From the NCBI RefSeq assembly GCF_016924755.1, contig NZ_JAFFJX010000002.1:434001-498000 (forward strand): a DNA stretch of 64,000 nt, given 5' to 3'. Under the pieces are notes generated by a model. The model was not told where the DNA came from, did no database searches, and saw only the letters and a list, made by a program, of their open reading frames with translations. The translations under genes and the position numbers were made by a program. Origin of the DNA: Longitalea arenae (GTDB lineage Bacteria > Bacteroidota > Bacteroidia > Chitinophagales > Chitinophagaceae). Within the stretch, counting starts at the first letter, position 1; each line of letters opens with the position of its first letter. Shown piece after piece: positions 50,596 through 60,581 of the stretch.

Positions 50596-51588
50596 ATGCA
50601 ATACTGTTATACACGGTTAAGCCTGATCCTTCTCTTATCCTGGAATATTACAATATGTTCAGCCCAGTCAAAAAGTATTGACTCTATCATAACGCCTTCG
50701 TCCCTGAAAGAAATGGTTCAACAATTGTCGGCCGACAGCTTTCAGGGACGGCTTACAGGCACCGTTCATGCTTCCCGCGCCGCTTTATACATCAGCTCGG
50801 CATTTGAAAGAGCCGGTGCCCTGCCCATAGCCGGCAACGATGGTTATATAATGCCCTTCACCATCGATGATAAAGCAACCGCCTTCAATGTAGTAGCCGC
50901 TTTACCCGGCCGTTCCAAAGCCGGGGAACTGGTAATTTTCAGCGCGCATTATGATCACATAGGTACAAAAGACCACACCATTCCCTATCATGTACCCGAA
51001 CGCGGTAAACCGGAAAAAGAGGACAAGATCTACAACGGCGCCAACGACAATGCTTCCGGGATCAGCGGACTGATTCACCTCGCCCGCTATTTTGCACAAG
51101 TTCCCGGGCGCGAACGAACGATCATCTTTATTGCTTTTTCGGGCGAAGAAGAAGGTCTGCTGGGTTCCAAACATCTCGCAGAGGCCTTCGACCCTAAAGT
51201 AGTCACTGCCATGGTGAATATGGATATGATCGGGCGGCCGATATCGGAGGATAATAAATATCCTTACATAACCGGGGAGGAGCAGTCGAACCTGCAGGCA
51301 CTGCTCAACAAAAGACTATACGAGCTGGCCCCCGAGTACGGAGAGCGATATTTCCGGCCCGACCGGTTCAGGCAGGAAAGTTTATATGCCCGGTCAGACA
51401 ATTATCCCTTCGCCAAACGGGGCATAATCGCCCATACGATCATTACTTCTTCACCGGTTGACAAATATTATCATAGCCTGAACGATGAATGGGAAACCCT
51501 TGACTACCCCTTTTTGGCGGAAGTGGTAAAGGCCATTGCCCTGGCGACAACGGGATTAGCCACCGGGTTGGATAAGCCGGAGAAATAG
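50596..51588 (+). CDS. Secreted M28-family metallopeptidase, second copy
   Basis: A 330-residue zinc peptidase with a signal peptide (LSLILLLSWNITICSAQ). The metal ligands are in FSAHYDHIG, GANDNASG, FSGEEEGLLGS, NMDMIG and YYHSLNDEW. It resembles the M28 protein at 7233-8522 but lacks its long insert. Its position 8 bases after alaS seems fortuitous. It probably hydrolyses small peptides in the periplasm. Confidence 0.88.
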   Translation: MQYCYTRLSLILLLSWNITICSAQSKSIDSIITPSSLKEMVQQLSADSFQGRLTGTVHASRAALYISSAFERAGALPIAGNDGYIMPFTIDDKATAFNVVAALPGRSKAGELVIFSAHYDHIGTKDHTIPYHVPERGKPEKEDKIYNGANDNASGISGLIHLARYFAQVPGRERTIIFIAFSGEEEGLLGSKHLAEAFDPKVVTAMVNMDMIGRPISEDNKYPYITGEEQSNLQALLNKRLYELAPEYGERYFRPDRFRQESLYARSDNYPFAKRGIIAHTIITSSPVDKYYHSLNDEWETLDYPFLAEVVKAIALATTGLATGLDKPEK

Positions 51589-51990
51589 TTGACGGGTTCA
51601 AAAAGCACACAAGGTTGAGAAGAACAGAGTACTATCGGATCAAAATCTCTAAACAAAGTAAACCGCAGTCACCTCCCTAACTTTTTGATTGGCCGGGCCA
51701 CCGTTTCGGCTTACACCACCGGTTCTTTATTGCCGCTCAACTACTATTGAGCTTTTCATTTTTTTAACTTTTGGGCGGGCAACCCTTTCCCGAAGCGGCT
51801 GCGTCTACCAGCAGTAAGACCCAGGCTGAACCAGCCTTTGCAGAGAATTGTTATACCCTTTGAAACCGGAATTATCTTATGAAAGATGCGCACTGTTTCA
51901 TCCACCTTCGCTTTTGTTACAAGCATTGCAGCAAGCCGCGAACCGGCAGACCTTAACAATTCCGAAAATTTTCGTATTTCGATTAATTTC
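51589..51990. other. Spacer between the M28 gene and the PDZ gene
   Basis: About 400 bases with no gene and no repeat of families A-D that I can recognise. A 67-codon minus-strand frame is present but has no protein character. The last 50 bases hold the PDZ promoter. Confidence 0.4.
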
Positions 51991-51991
51991 C

Positions 51992-52021
51992 TATATTTGA
52001 TGTACGAAAGCCGACGTACAT
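51992..52021 (+). promoter_or_regulatory. Promoter and dyad of the PDZ-protein gene
   Basis: TATATTTG (51992-51999) is an exact TAnnTTTG element. It is followed at once by a perfect dyad ATGTACG (52000-52006) and CGTACAT (52015-52021), which covers the expected transcription start and could be an operator or a leader hairpin. Confidence 0.5.
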
Positions 52022-52051
52022 ATATTCATTAATATCAAAAACCTACATACA

Positions 52052-53047
52052 ATGAGACGATTCCTGATCTCCGGCACCGCTATGGCAATCTTAACATTGA
52101 TGCTGTGCCAACCCCTGGCCGCCCAGGATAAAGAAAAAGATAAAGAGAAGGACAAGACCACCAGGATAACTGATAATGATGAGATCATTATCAAAAGAAA
52201 GGGCGACAAAGACGCCAAGGTCACCATTGAAATGAAAGGCGATGAAGTTATTGTGAATGGTAAACCCCTGGATGAATTTGACGACGATGATATTGTGATA
52301 AAAAAAGGAAGATCAAGAGTTTACGGATTAGCAGCTCCGCACTCCCCTTTCCGTGGGCAGGGAGGCACTTTAAGCTTTGGCGACAATCAGTTATTCCTGC
52401 GTGAAGGCGCCATGCTTGGGGTGTTCACTGAAAAAGATAAGGATGTAAAGGGTGCCATTATACAAAAAGTGACCGAAGGCAGTGCAGCCGATAAAGCGGG
52501 CTTAAAGGAAAATGATGTGATCAAAAAAGTGGAGAACGAGGTGATCGACAGTCCCGAGGACCTTACAGAAGTGATAGGCAAACATAAACCCGAAGACAAG
52601 GTTACCATCACCTACGAAAGAAGTGGCAAAACGAATAAAACGGAAGCTACCTTAGGCAGAAGAAAAGGCAATGCCATGACCTATCGTCCGCATGAATTTG
52701 AATTCCCGAATTTCAATTTCGACTGGAAAGACGGTGATTTCGGTCCCCGGGTATTTTCTAACAGCGGCAGACCCCGCCTGGGCATAAAAGCGCAGGATAC
52801 CGAAGATGGCAAAGGCGCCAAAGTATTGAGTGTAGATGATGAATCACCAGCTGAAAAAGCCGGCATCCAGGAAGATGATGTGATCACCGAGTTTGATGGT
52901 AAAAAAGTGAATACGGCAGATGAACTGGTCAGTGCTGCCCGGGAATCAAAAGATAAAGCGGCTGTTAAAATAACCTTTAACCGCAATGGAAAAACGCAAA
53001 GCGTTGAGGTTAAAACACCTAAAAAACTGAAGACAGCCACGCTCTAA
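52052..53047 (+). CDS. Secreted double-PDZ-domain protein
   Basis: A 331-residue exported protein: a signal peptide (MAILTLMLCQPLAAQ), a highly charged Lys/Asp/Glu segment (residues 25-90), PDZ 1 (about 110-205; VTEGSAADKAGLKENDVIKK) and PDZ 2 (about 240-325; DDESPAEKAGIQEDDVITE). There is no protease domain, so it differs from DegP/HtrA. It may act as a peptide-binding scaffold or an envelope chaperone partner. Expression may be controlled by the dyad at 52000-52021. Confidence 0.85.
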   Translation: MRRFLISGTAMAILTLMLCQPLAAQDKEKDKEKDKTTRITDNDEIIIKRKGDKDAKVTIEMKGDEVIVNGKPLDEFDDDDIVIKKGRSRVYGLAAPHSPFRGQGGTLSFGDNQLFLREGAMLGVFTEKDKDVKGAIIQKVTEGSAADKAGLKENDVIKKVENEVIDSPEDLTEVIGKHKPEDKVTITYERSGKTNKTEATLGRRKGNAMTYRPHEFEFPNFNFDWKDGDFGPRVFSNSGRPRLGIKAQDTEDGKGAKVLSVDDESPAEKAGIQEDDVITEFDGKKVNTADELVSAARESKDKAAVKITFNRNGKTQSVEVKTPKKLKTATL

Positions 53048-53096
53048 GTCTTTTTCAAACATCAGCCCTATAGCCGCCGGGGATAACCCCGACCCA

Positions 53097-53142
53097 AAAA
53101 AAGCCGTTCTTCCCGGCTCAACGGGACGGAGCGGCTTTTTTG
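53097..53142. terminator. Bidirectional terminator after the PDZ gene
   Basis: AAAAAGCCG pairs with CGGCTTTTTT, with an inner CCCG/CGGG pair, so A-runs and T-runs flank a GC stem in both directions. Confidence 0.8.
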
Positions 53143-53168
53143 TCAAAATACCATTGGCGGAAATGAGG

Positions 53169-53176
53169 TATTTTTG
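53169..53176 (+). promoter_or_regulatory. gatB promoter -7 element (TATTTTTG)
   Basis: An exact TAnnTTTG element 33 bases before the ATG at 53210. It argues against an in-frame upstream start at 53174. Confidence 0.55.
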
Positions 53177-53209
53177 CCTGATTTTTCACCATTAGGCAAT
53201 CAGAATAAT

Positions 53210-54658
53210 ATGTCGACAAATTACGATGCATATGAGATAGTTGTTGGTCTGGAAGTGCATGCCCAGTTACTCACAAAGAGCAAATTGTTTTGTGGCGATA
53301 GTGCTGCGTTTGGCGGTGAGCCCAATACACATATCAGTCCCATTACACTGGCCCACCCCGGCACCCTGCCCAAACTGAATAAAAAGGCCATTGCCTATGC
53401 CGTTAAAATAGGGCTTGCCTGTAATTGCACCATCACCCGGCATAATTATTTTGCCCGCAAGAACTACTTTTATCCCGACCTGCCCAAAGGCTACCAGTTG
53501 TCGCAGCATACTACCCCGGTTTGCCAGGGTGGATATATAACCATCCGCACCCAGGAAGGGACACGCGATATCCGGTTGAACCGCATTCATATGGAAGAAG
53601 ACGCCGGCAAAAGCCTGCATGATGTAGATGCCAACAATACCTGTGTGGATTATAACCGCGCGGGCGTTCCCCTGGTAGAGATCGTTACTGAACCAGACAT
53701 TCACAGCGGCGACGAAGCTTATGCATATCTTACCGAATTGAGAAAGCTGCTTCGCTACCTCGAGATCTGTGACGGTAATATGGAAGAAGGCAGCATGCGC
53801 TGTGACGCCAATATCTCTGTTCGCAAAAAAGGCGATCCCAAACTCGGCACCAAGGTAGAAGTGAAGAACCTGAACTCGATCAGGAACGTAAAACGCGCCA
53901 TTGAATTCGAGGCCAAACGTTTGGTGGATATTCTGGAAGCAGGCGAAAAAGTAATTCAACAAACGCGGAGCTTTGATGCCGGCAATGGCACCACCTTCGC
54001 CCTGCGCACCAAGGAAGACGCCAACGATTACCGCTATTTTGCTGACCCTGATCTTACGCCCTTTGTGGTCACCGACGAATTGTTGCAGGAAGTACGTGCC
54101 GCTATTCCGGCATTGCCTGAAGAGCGGGTAGCCAGGTATACTCAACAGTTACAGTTACCTGAATACGACGCCCGGGTGATTACGGATGAAAAAGAGCTGG
54201 CGGTATATTTTGAACAGATCATTGAACATACAGACAATTATAAAGCAGCCGCCAACTGGATGCTGGGTCCTGTTAAATCATGGCTGAACGAAACCGGTGC
54301 ATCCATTACCGGTTTTCCCCTGCAAGCAGCTGCTATTGCATCGCTGATTGCTCTCATCGACAGCAACCAGTTGAACTTCTCAGTGGCTTCAACGAAACTG
54401 TTTGCTGCCCTGTTAAAAGAACCGGGCAAGCAGCCCTTACAATTAGCCAAAGAGCTGAACCTGTTACAGGATTCAGATGAAGGGAATGTGGCTGCCTGGA
54501 TCGAAGAGGTATTGAACAAGATGCCCGATAAAGTGGCAGAATATAAAAAAGGTAAGAAAGGGCTGATCGGCTTGTTTGTAGGAGAAGTAAAAAAGGTATC
54601 GAAGGGGAAAGCCGATCCGAAACTTACCAATGATATTCTTTTGAAAAAGCTGCAATAA
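53210..54658 (+). CDS. gatB: Aspartyl/glutamyl-tRNA amidotransferase subunit B
   Basis: The GatB subunit of GatCAB, which converts misacylated Glu-tRNA-Gln or Asp-tRNA-Asn to the amide. It has 482 residues. The opening YEIVVGLEVHAQL, the RKNYFYPDLPKGYQLSQ segment, and the C-terminal YqeY-like tail domain (ending GLIGLFVGEVKKVSKGKADP) are family features. The ATG at 53210 is supported by the -7 element at 53169. gatA and gatC are not in the window, so they lie elsewhere. Confidence 0.96.
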   Translation: MSTNYDAYEIVVGLEVHAQLLTKSKLFCGDSAAFGGEPNTHISPITLAHPGTLPKLNKKAIAYAVKIGLACNCTITRHNYFARKNYFYPDLPKGYQLSQHTTPVCQGGYITIRTQEGTRDIRLNRIHMEEDAGKSLHDVDANNTCVDYNRAGVPLVEIVTEPDIHSGDEAYAYLTELRKLLRYLEICDGNMEEGSMRCDANISVRKKGDPKLGTKVEVKNLNSIRNVKRAIEFEAKRLVDILEAGEKVIQQTRSFDAGNGTTFALRTKEDANDYRYFADPDLTPFVVTDELLQEVRAAIPALPEERVARYTQQLQLPEYDARVITDEKELAVYFEQIIEHTDNYKAAANWMLGPVKSWLNETGASITGFPLQAAAIASLIALIDSNQLNFSVASTKLFAALLKEPGKQPLQLAKELNLLQDSDEGNVAAWIEEVLNKMPDKVAEYKKGKKGLIGLFVGEVKKVSKGKADPKLTNDILLKKLQ

Positions 54659-54705
54659 CTATTGCCGGTTTCCATCCGGCAAAAAAACAAATAAAAAATT
54701 CACGG

Positions 54706-55905
54706 ATGAAACGAATTTCGCATTGGCTATTGATGATACTGGTGGTTACCGTAAGTGCCTGCTCGCAAAAAGACAAAGGCACCCTGGAGGTAACCGGTAA
54801 CATAGCCAACCTCGATAAAGTAGCGGCCCTGTACCCGAATGCCGTTAAAAAAGGAATGGTAACGCTGTTCTTATATGAAGTTCCTTTTGGCGGCGACATT
54901 CCCCCGGTTCAACTGGACTCAGTAACGGTTTCAGCAGATAAAAGATCCTACACCTTAAAAGGGCCCGCCAAACATATTGGCATGTACAATATTGTAATTC
55001 TCGATGGTCCCATGATCCCGGTGGTGAATGACGTTCCCAATATGACCGTTGATATTGACATGGCGAATGAAAGATTTTATACGGTGGCCGGCTCGGTAGC
55101 CAGCCGCGAACTGCAGGATTTTATTTTCACCTATGATATGAAAAGCGTAAGCGCCGAGCATACCATGAACCAGCTCGACAGCCTCAAACGTATAGGCGCT
55201 CCTGACAGCACCCTGATCAATCTTACCAATCGCAAGAATGCCGCTATTAAGGAGTTGAATGAATATATGAAGCGGATGATGACCGATGCGAGCCAACCGG
55301 TAGTGGCTGCTTTTGTATTGGGCCGGTCGGCCAAAACATTGCCGCAACCTGAGTTTGAAACTGCCCTGAACAGTCTTACGCAGAAATACGCAGGCGATTC
55401 GAACCTGGCAGAAATGAAGAAAAGGTATAATGCCTACAAAGAACAGATCGCAAAGATAAGAGCGGAGCAGGAGCAACAAAATGCCTGGGTGGGTAAAAAG
55501 GCGCCTGAGTTAACCTTGCCCGATGTAAATGGAAAAAAAGTGTCCATTTCTTCTTTCAAAGGCAAATATGTATTGGTTGATTTCTGGGCAAGCTGGTGTC
55601 AGCCCTGCCGTGCAGAAAATCCAAATGTGGTAGCGGCCTTTAACAAATACAAGGATAAGAATTTTACGATTCTGGGGGTATCGCTCGATAAAAAGAAAGA
55701 GAACTGGCTCGAAGCTATCAGGGAAGATCAGTTGAAGTGGACGCATGTGAGTGACCTGGCTTTCTGGGACAGCAAAGCAGTAACTACTTTTGGATTCACC
55801 GGAATACCTTACAATGTACTGATCGATCCGGAAGGCAATGTGGTGGGTGAAGGCTTACGCGGCGAAGCGCTGGACAATAAACTGCACGAGATCTTTCTGC
55901 AATAA
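54706..55905 (+). CDS. TlpA-like thiol-disulfide lipoprotein with DUF4369-type N-terminus
   Basis: A 399-residue lipoprotein: a signal peptide ending in the lipobox VSAC (Cys19), an N-terminal beta-rich region (about 25-130, DUF4369-like), a helical middle, and a C-terminal thioredoxin fold (about 265-399) with the redox motif WCQPC and a cis-Pro in TGIPYN. It is probably anchored in the periplasm and reduces or oxidises disulfides. Homologues of this layout are common in Bacteroidota, but their partners are not known. Confidence 0.88.
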   Translation: MKRISHWLLMILVVTVSACSQKDKGTLEVTGNIANLDKVAALYPNAVKKGMVTLFLYEVPFGGDIPPVQLDSVTVSADKRSYTLKGPAKHIGMYNIVILDGPMIPVVNDVPNMTVDIDMANERFYTVAGSVASRELQDFIFTYDMKSVSAEHTMNQLDSLKRIGAPDSTLINLTNRKNAAIKELNEYMKRMMTDASQPVVAAFVLGRSAKTLPQPEFETALNSLTQKYAGDSNLAEMKKRYNAYKEQIAKIRAEQEQQNAWVGKKAPELTLPDVNGKKVSISSFKGKYVLVDFWASWCQPCRAENPNVVAAFNKYKDKNFTILGVSLDKKKENWLEAIREDQLKWTHVSDLAFWDSKAVTTFGFTGIPYNVLIDPEGNVVGEGLRGEALDNKLHEIFLQ

Positions 55906-55925
55906 GATATAAGACATTTAAACAA

Positions 55926-55957
55926 AAGGCCCCCGCTGTCAGTGCAGCGGGGGCCTT
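55926..55957. terminator. Strong bidirectional terminator between tlpA-like and susD-like genes
   Basis: AAGGCCCCCGCTG (55926-55938) and CAGCGGGGGCCTT (55945-55957) form a perfect 13-bp stem with a 6-base loop, flanked by A-rich and T-rich sequence, between convergent genes. Confidence 0.9.
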
Positions 55958-55981
55958 CCTTTTATCGGAATGTGATTCTGA

Positions 55982-57457
55982 TCAATACCCATCGTTCTGC
56001 ACCAGCACCCGTACGCTTTTATCAATTTCAATCTGCGGCACGGGGAAGATATTTTTCCTGGCGCCGTAAGGCTGTGGCGGTAATAAGGAGGTTCCGTCAT
56101 TGTCATACTTGTTGGTTACAGTTCCCTTAACCCGCATAATATCCCAGAAACGGTGCCCTTCAAAAGCCAGTTCAATGCGGCGTTCACCAAGGATCGCAGC
56201 GACCAATGCATCCTTATTGGGAAAGCTTAAAACGGTATATGGCAGGGCAAGACCCAAAGAACGGTTCCTTACCAGGTTCAGTTTTGCGATCGCATCCGCG
56301 TCTACGCCGGTCTCAAGGCGGGCCTGTGCTTCTGCATAGTTAAGCAACACTTCTGCATAACGGATGATCGGCGCCCAGTCACCGCGGGCTGTGATGGAAC
56401 TGTATTTATTGGTGAATTTAAAAGCCGAAGTTTGATTGGTGGTACCGGAGATGATCATAGCCCTTCTTTTATCATCAGTTGTAAAGTAAGGATTGGTTGT
56501 TGTGCTCAGGAAAGAACTGGATACCGACAGGTCGCCTCTTCCGTCGGGATGATAATGCATGGGCAATGCATTATTGGTATTGGGGTTATCGTTTATGCTG
56601 TTGGGAATTGACCATATGGTTTCACCACTCATATAATTACCATCATTATCGGCAGCAAAAGCCGCATTGGGCGTGCTGTTCAATGCATAGGTACCATAAG
56701 TACCATTGATCACGTCGAGCGAATGTTTCCTTGCGTTGGCATAATCTCCTTTATACAGGTATACTCTCGATAACAGGGATGCCGCCGCGGCTTTTGTTCC
56801 GCGCACCTTGGTATCGTATACCTCTTCATATTCAAGCGGCAGGTCGGCCAGGGCCTCTGTGAGGTCATTGATAACAGCTGTATAGATCGCTCCCACAGAA
56901 GCTCGCGGCTGGTTGGCGGCCGGATCATTAGATGTAAAAGCCTGGGTCATCAGAGGGATTCCAGGATGCGAAGCATCGGCCGTAAATGCATATGGTTGCC
57001 CAAAAAAATTGACGAGGTAAAAATTGGCCACGGCCCTTACAAACTTACATTCTGCCAAAAGCTCTTTGGCTTTCTCAGGCGTAAGTTTATTTATATTGGC
57101 CTCAATACCGGCTATCGCCCGGTTCGAGCGGGCAATGGCCGCAAAACCCGCCGTCCACACATTCGAAGCAATTCCGCTATTGGCCAGCAGGTTGAAGCGG
57201 GGAAGATCTGTGAAATAGTTGGTACGGTCGAAAATGTCTTCGCCCATCAGATCAACATATACCAAAACGCGGCCAGATAAGAACTCAGCACTTTGTAAAC
57301 CATCGTAGTTGCCCAATACTACCGCTTCAATCTTTTGCGGTGTCGAAAAAGCCAGATCGCTCACCAAGAGGTCCTGCGGTGTTATTTCGAGCACCTTTTT
57401 ATTACAGGAACTGGTAATGACAGCTATTGCCAGAAAACTATATAATATATGTCGCAT
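55982..57457 (-). CDS. SusD/RagB-like outer-membrane lipoprotein (pair 1)
   Basis: A 491-residue surface lipoprotein with the lipobox ITSSC (Cys18). It binds nutrient oligomers together with its SusC partner. The TPR-like N-terminal region (FVRAVANFYLVNFFGQPYAF) and the C-terminal family signature RRIELAFEGHRFWDIMRVKGT are present. It follows its susC gene by 43 bases. No glycosidase or sulfatase lies nearby, so the substrate could be a glycan or a peptide. This pair ends at the strong terminator near 55940. Confidence 0.93.
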   Translation of the reverse strand: MRHILYSFLAIAVITSSCNKKVLEITPQDLLVSDLAFSTPQKIEAVVLGNYDGLQSAEFLSGRVLVYVDLMGEDIFDRTNYFTDLPRFNLLANSGIASNVWTAGFAAIARSNRAIAGIEANINKLTPEKAKELLAECKFVRAVANFYLVNFFGQPYAFTADASHPGIPLMTQAFTSNDPAANQPRASVGAIYTAVINDLTEALADLPLEYEEVYDTKVRGTKAAAASLLSRVYLYKGDYANARKHSLDVINGTYGTYALNSTPNAAFAADNDGNYMSGETIWSIPNSINDNPNTNNALPMHYHPDGRGDLSVSSSFLSTTTNPYFTTDDKRRAMIISGTTNQTSAFKFTNKYSSITARGDWAPIIRYAEVLLNYAEAQARLETGVDADAIAKLNLVRNRSLGLALPYTVLSFPNKDALVAAILGERRIELAFEGHRFWDIMRVKGTVTNKYDNDGTSLLPPQPYGARKNIFPVPQIEIDKSVRVLVQNDGY

Positions 57458-57500
57458 AACTATTTGCTGTTTGAATGTTTAATAACAAATCACTGCTGTT

Positions 57501-60500
57501 CTATAAACCCAGGTTAATGCCCACGGTATATGTCCGCGAAAGGTAAGGCCTCGTTCTATCGATACCCAGGCCGATATTCGTATTACCGGTACTGTTTGCT
57601 TCCGGATCGATACCTGTGTAACCGGTAAAGGTGTAGAGGTTACTGCCCTGTATATAGAAGCGCATGCGGCTCACCTTGATCCTGCCTGAAACTGACTTTG
57701 GCAGGGTATAGCCGATCTGCACATTGCGGATACGTACGAAATCACCTTTTTCCAACCAGCGGGTAGAAGCCTGAGACCATTGGTTATCGCCATAGAACAA
57801 GCGGGGCACATCGGTATTGTCGCCCGCCTTTGACCATGCATCCAGAATGTCTTCTGACTTATTCCTTACGTTGGCATAAGACATGATGGTTTGCTTGGTT
57901 TGGTTGTATACATAAAAACCAAAGGCATATTGAAGATCGATGCTGGCATCGAAACTGAGATAGTTGAAGGTTTGTGTTAATCCGCCATAGAATTTCGGGT
58001 AAGGGCTTTTGTTCTTGTCTATAACGCGGTCGGTCGCGGCGATCTGGCTGGTAGTGGAACCGTCCTTTACCATCGTCCAGGTTCTGGTTGCATGGTCGTA
58101 TTGTTTTTGGTTTCCGGCGCTATCGAGGAAGGTAGGCAAACCATTGGCCGGGTTCACGCCTGCCCAGCGGATGAGATAAAAGGCGCCAATGGGATAACCT
58201 GGTTTGGCTACCGAAAAAGTGGCTGCTACATCCTGGTCAAATACAATGTCCCCTACTGAATTGGTAGCCGTTACTTTAATGTTATTCCATGCAAAATTGT
58301 AATTGACATTCCAATGGAAGTTCTTTCGCTGCAAGACAGGTGCCGTCACTGTTAACTCAATTCCATGGCTTCTGAACTCGCCAACATTGGCTTTTATTTC
58401 ATTATCCGGAAAACCCAGGGTAGCCAATACGGGGTTATCGAGGATCAGGTCAATCGTTTTGCGATTATAGTATTCCAGGGTAAAGCCAATATTATTAAAG
58501 ATCACCGCATCGATGCCCGCATCAAATTGTTTATGGCGTTCCCAGCGAAGATCGCTATTGCCGGGATTGGATATTCTCAACACCCCTTTTTCGGCGTATG
58601 AGTCGGGTTCATAGGTACTCAGCGCCGGGAAATAGCCAATATCGGGATTACCGGTCAATCCGTAGCTGGCCCTTAACTTAAGGTCTTTCACAAACGGATA
58701 TTGCCTCATGAAATCTTCTTCAGAGATCCGCCAGGCAAGGGATCCGGAAGGGAAATAGTCCCATCTGTTGGGGCCGAGCAAGCGGCTGTCGCCATCGGTC
58801 CTGAATGTAACAGTGGCGAGGTATTTTTTCCTGAACCCATAGTTAATAGTACCGAAAAATGAGGCCAGGCCGTTATCAATATCGTTGGTTCCGTTTTCAC
58901 CACCTACTTCGTCATAATTGTCAGCGGATATTAGTCTCAGGTCCATATCCCTTATGCCAGCGCCATAGTTGTACGCATATTTTCCGGTATAGCGGATATG
59001 TTCTACACCAGCGAGTGCATTCAATTCATGATCAGCGCCAAACTGGCGGTTATAAGTCAGGGTATTGAACCAGTCCCAGGTATTCACTTCATTGTATACT
59101 GACTGCCGGAGGCCGAAGCCCAGGCCATCGCCAATATCCGGATTCCACCATTGGTCGGTAAAGGCATTTGTATAATCAAGGTTTATCTGGCTTTTAAACT
59201 TCAGGCCCTTTATCAACTGTATTTCGCCGTAAGCACTCCCGATGAACCGGCGGGCATCGCGGTTGTCGTAATTCATATTGATGACTGCCTCCGGGTTGGG
59301 CGTATTATACGAAACAGTGCTGCCGCCTATGCCGTCATAATATTGCCCATCTGGCCCGTATACCGGAATATTTGGCATGGCAGTTAAAGGCCCAAAAGGA
59401 ATACCTGATAAAGCATTACCTGTTCCGGAACCATGACCAAAGGTTTTCGTTTTTGAATATTGAGAACTGATACCAATCGTAAACCAATCAGTCACTTTGG
59501 ATGTCAGATTCAGCCGGGCCGATCCCCGCTTCTGCTGATTGGCATCCATATAACTGTTGAGATCATTATAGTTCACGGAAGCATAGTAGGTTGTTCTTTG
59601 TGAGCCGCCGCTAACCGACAAGTTATAGTTTTGAACGAGCCCTTTGCGGGACACCACATCCTGCCAGTCGGTGTCTACGGTATCCAGTTTACCATCATTA
59701 TTGATATCGCCATAATTGGCAGCATTCGACAGCCCGGCATTGCTTCTCATTTTATTGATGGTAGTGATATAATCGGCCGCATTCAAGACTTTCATATTGC
59801 GGGCTGGTTCGTTAAAACCTACATAAGAATCGAAGTTCAAGGTGTTTTGCCCGGCCTTGCCTTTTTTAGTAGTAATGAGTATAACACCGGCCGTTCCGCG
59901 CGAACCATAAATAGCGGCCGCGGATGCATCTTTCAATACTTCAATATTTTCTATATCGTTTGGATTCAGTTCTGCCAGGCCGTTGGACTTATTATACAGC
60001 TGCCCCTGGTCGCCCTGCGTCAAGGGCACACCATCCATGACAATGAGGGGGCTGCTGCCTGAGGAAATTGAGGCTGCGCCTCTAATGCGGATGGTAACCT
60101 CATCACCGATGGCTCCCGAAGCAGTATTTACCAGCACCCCTGCAGCCTTACCGGTAAGCGCCTGATCAAAGCTGGTTACGGGTCTATTGGCCACTTCCTC
60201 TCCTTTCACGCGGCTTACCGAACCGGTCAGCGACCGCTTGGCAATGGTATTATAACCAACCACAACCACTTCATCCATAGACGTTTCCTGTGCTTTCAAG
60301 ATCATATTATACTCACTCGCCGCTCCAATACTAAGTTCTTCCGACTGCAGATTGATGGAGGAAATAACCAGGGTTTTAGCACCCATTGGTACGTTTAATG
60401 AATACATACCATCTGTATTCGTAACCGTACCCACCCTGGTGCCTTTAACAATGACAGAGGCGTTGGGAACCGGGTTACCATTGGCATCGGTAACTTTTCC

Positions 60501-60581
60501 GGTAAGTGTGCGGGTTTGGGCAAGCAGTTCTCCCGATAGCAGCAATAGGATGCACCAAAGGGATATTAGCGTTTTTCTCAT
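57501..60581 (-). CDS. SusC/RagA-like TonB-dependent outer-membrane transporter (pair 1)
   Basis: A 1026-residue TonB-linked barrel. The signal peptide (ISLWCILLLLSGELLAQ) is followed by a carboxypeptidase-D-like regulatory domain (GKVTDANGNPVPNASV), a TonB-box-like MDEVVVVGYNT, the plug (TSFDQALTGKAAGVLV and GSRGTAGVILITTKKG), and the 22-strand barrel ending in Leu. The region before the barrel lacks a TonB-linked signal-transduction domain, so no anti-sigma pairing is expected. A possible -7 element lies far upstream (60876-60883), leaving a leader of nearly 300 bases. Confidence 0.95.
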   Translation of the reverse strand: MRKTLISLWCILLLLSGELLAQTRTLTGKVTDANGNPVPNASVIVKGTRVGTVTNTDGMYSLNVPMGAKTLVISSINLQSEELSIGAASEYNMILKAQETSMDEVVVVGYNTIAKRSLTGSVSRVKGEEVANRPVTSFDQALTGKAAGVLVNTASGAIGDEVTIRIRGAASISSGSSPLIVMDGVPLTQGDQGQLYNKSNGLAELNPNDIENIEVLKDASAAAIYGSRGTAGVILITTKKGKAGQNTLNFDSYVGFNEPARNMKVLNAADYITTINKMRSNAGLSNAANYGDINNDGKLDTVDTDWQDVVSRKGLVQNYNLSVSGGSQRTTYYASVNYNDLNSYMDANQQKRGSARLNLTSKVTDWFTIGISSQYSKTKTFGHGSGTGNALSGIPFGPLTAMPNIPVYGPDGQYYDGIGGSTVSYNTPNPEAVINMNYDNRDARRFIGSAYGEIQLIKGLKFKSQINLDYTNAFTDQWWNPDIGDGLGFGLRQSVYNEVNTWDWFNTLTYNRQFGADHELNALAGVEHIRYTGKYAYNYGAGIRDMDLRLISADNYDEVGGENGTNDIDNGLASFFGTINYGFRKKYLATVTFRTDGDSRLLGPNRWDYFPSGSLAWRISEEDFMRQYPFVKDLKLRASYGLTGNPDIGYFPALSTYEPDSYAEKGVLRISNPGNSDLRWERHKQFDAGIDAVIFNNIGFTLEYYNRKTIDLILDNPVLATLGFPDNEIKANVGEFRSHGIELTVTAPVLQRKNFHWNVNYNFAWNNIKVTATNSVGDIVFDQDVAATFSVAKPGYPIGAFYLIRWAGVNPANGLPTFLDSAGNQKQYDHATRTWTMVKDGSTTSQIAATDRVIDKNKSPYPKFYGGLTQTFNYLSFDASIDLQYAFGFYVYNQTKQTIMSYANVRNKSEDILDAWSKAGDNTDVPRLFYGDNQWSQASTRWLEKGDFVRIRNVQIGYTLPKSVSGRIKVSRMRFYIQGSNLYTFTGYTGIDPEANSTGNTNIGLGIDRTRPYLSRTYTVGINLGL

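Noticed and set aside
51756-51959. Small minus-strand gene of 67 codons
   Set aside because: It has no promoter, ribosome-binding context or recognisable sequence character, and it lies in a spacer.
53267-54145. 292-codon frame antisense to gatB
   Set aside because: Same reason: it lies wholly within gatB, which has clear family motifs throughout.
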